Shown: piece after piece, positions 5,749 to 6,907 of the stretch | How the letters are laid out: each line of letters starts with the position of its first letter | How positions within the stretch are numbered: position 1 is the stretch's first letter | Program-made: the position numbers and the translations under genes | Notes under the pieces: generated by a model | The model's database searches: none | Told to the model about the DNA's origin: nothing | Seen by the model: only the letters and a program-made list of their open reading frames with translations | Source: Paracoccaceae bacterium | Lineage (GTDB): Bacteria > Pseudomonadota > Alphaproteobacteria > Rhodobacterales > Rhodobacteraceae | Reading direction: 5' to 3' | NCBI GenBank assembly: GCA_007119835.1 | Contig: SKOX01000061.1 | Coordinates: forward strand, 1 to 6,907 | Length of the DNA: 6,907 bases

Positions 5749-6907
5749 ATGGTGCATCTCGCCCTGATCTGCCCGCCGTTCCAGGCGCATCTGCGGGTGT
5801 TCGAGGCCCTTGCGGAGGCGCTCGCCCGCCGCGGCCACCGGACGACCTTCCTGCTCAACGCCGGCGCCGAGGCCTTTGTCCGATCGGATGTGCCCGCGGT
5901 CCGCACCCCGCCGGCCACGCCCGCCAGCGCGCGGCTCCTCGCCCGCACGGTGCGGCATGCCGAACACCCCGGCGGCGTCATCGGCATTCTGCGCACCGTC
6001 CGCGACACCGCCGCCCTCACCGAGGCGCTCTGCGCAGCCGGCCCGGACATCCTGCGCGCGATCGAGGCCGAGGCCGTCGTCGGCGACCAGCTAGAACCCG
6101 CGGCCGGCCTGCTCGCCGCAGGCCTCGGCCTGCCGTACGCCTCGATCGCGGCCGCGCTGCCGATCAACCGCGACCCCGGCGTCCCGCTGCCCTACCTCGC
6201 CTGGCCCTACGACCCGAGCCCCTCCGGCGCCGCGCGCGTCGCCAGGGCCGCCGCCATCGCCGACATCCTCATGCGCCGGCAGAACGCGACGATCGCCCGC
6301 TGGGCCGAGCGCTTCGGCCTCGGGCGTCGCCGCACGCCCGACGACTGCCTGTCGCCGTCGCTCCAGATCGCCCAGACCGTGCGCGGCTTCGACTTCCCCC
6401 GGCCGGCCGAAAGCCCGCTGCATTATGTCGGCCCGATGTGCCCGCCGGAGCGGGACGCCGCCCCCCTGCCCTTCGCCCTCGATCCCGACCGACCGCTGGT
6501 CTTCGCGACCTTCGGCACGCTCCAGGGCCACCGGCTGGGCGCCTTCCAAGCGACGGCGAAGGCCTGCCGCGGGCTCGGCGCCCAGCTTCTCGTCGCCCAT
6601 GGCGGCCGCCTCAGCCCGCGACAGGCCGCCTCGATCGGCGCGGACGCGGTCACGGATTTCGTCTCCTACCCGTCCGCCATGGCGCGCGCTGCCGTCTGCC
6701 TCACCCACGGCGGCAGCAACACCGTCCTTGCCGCGCTCGCGGCGGGCGTGCCGCTCATCGCCGCGCCGGTCGCGTTCGACCAGCCGGGCAACGCCGCGCG
6801 AATCGCCCACCACCGGGTCGGCGTGCACATCCCCCTGCGCCGCCTGAGCGCGCGGCGCCTCACCCCGGCGCTCGGCCGCCTGCTCGCGGACCCGGGCTAC
6901 CGCGAGC
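5749..6907 (+). CDS. crtX: Carotenoid (zeaxanthin-type) glucosyltransferase CrtX, 3' end missing
   Basis: CrtX transfers glucose from UDP-glucose to the ring hydroxyls of zeaxanthin-like carotenoids. It is a GT1/GT-B fold enzyme acting at the inner face of the membrane. The frame is open for 386 residues to the window end; relatives run about 410-430, so a few tens of residues are missing. The N-terminal acceptor domain begins MVHLALICPPFQAHLRVF, with His14 at the position of the conserved catalytic His, followed by LAEALARRGH. VFATFGTL near 251-258 starts the donor domain. The nucleotide-sugar signature follows: HGGSN at 320-324, then TVLAALAAGVPL and FDQPGNAARI, with Asp344-Gln345. ATG 5749 is the only good start: an in-frame TAA lies at 5716-5718 and AAAGGG is 5 bases upstream. 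It diverges from crtW and may head a plus-strand carotenoid operon. A GT1 enzyme for another lipid is the alternative, made unlikely by crtW next door. Confidence 0.9.
   Translation, partial: MVHLALICPPFQAHLRVFEALAEALARRGHRTTFLLNAGAEAFVRSDVPAVRTPPATPASARLLARTVRHAEHPGGVIGILRTVRDTAALTEALCAAGPDILRAIEAEAVVGDQLEPAAGLLAAGLGLPYASIAAALPINRDPGVPLPYLAWPYDPSPSGAARVARAAAIADILMRRQNATIARWAERFGLGRRRTPDDCLSPSLQIAQTVRGFDFPRPAESPLHYVGPMCPPERDAAPLPFALDPDRPLVFATFGTLQGHRLGAFQATAKACRGLGAQLLVAHGGRLSPRQAASIGADAVTDFVSYPSAMARAAVCLTHGGSNTVLAALAAGVPLIAAPVAFDQPGNAARIAHHRVGVHIPLRRLSARRLTPALGRLLADPGYRE

Noticed and set aside
6091..6828. 245-residue minus-strand open frame opposite crtX
   Set aside because: crtX has clear GT1 motifs on the plus strand. 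The opposite frame is Gly/Arg/Glu-rich without motifs.
1..6907. Defence island, phage or mobile element, or a novel multi-gene system
   Set aside because: No transposase, integrase, toxin-antitoxin, nuclease/helicase pair or terminal repeats are visible, and all confident genes belong to known housekeeping or carotenoid families.

Overview
The window is very GC-rich with strongly GC-biased third codon positions. It carries a minCDE operon next to carotenoid genes, and the proteins look alphaproteobacterial. A member of Hyphomicrobiales or Rhodobacterales is my best guess from the family resemblances; the sequence does not settle the order. I see no transposase, integrase, CRISPR array, tRNA or rRNA.

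Left block (+ strand, 201-2549): three tightly packed genes encode a DMT/EamA-family inner-membrane transporter, a small DUF952 protein and PyrD (class 2, quinone-linked dihydroorotate dehydrogenase, pyrimidine synthesis). The gaps are 5 and 28 bases, so they are probably co-transcribed. The block ends in an 18-base perfect GC palindrome at 2564-2581, between the convergent ends of pyrD and minE.

Middle block (- strand, 4476 down to 2595): the division-site operon minC-minD-minE in the usual order. MinC inhibits FtsZ, MinD is the membrane ATPase that recruits it, and MinE drives MinD off the membrane, so that the Z-ring forms at mid-cell. minD starts at TTG. A candidate promoter upstream of minC covers the first possible ATG and favours a GTG start further in.

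Right block: crtW (beta-carotene ketolase, - strand, 5483-4722) and crtX (carotenoid glucosyltransferase, + strand, from 5749 and cut by the window end) diverge from a 265-base intergenic region. Together they suggest a pathway making glucosylated ketocarotenoids. The hydroxylase that must supply a hydroxyl group for CrtX, and the core crtY/I/B genes, are not in the window and should lie beyond the right edge or elsewhere.

I did not find a convincing undescribed system; every confident gene belongs to a known family. The points most worth a second look are a local cluster of GANTC sites (the CcrM methylation motif) around minC and its promoter, the start sites of minC and minD, the gene order around the carotenoid genes, and the DUF952-pyrD pairing.
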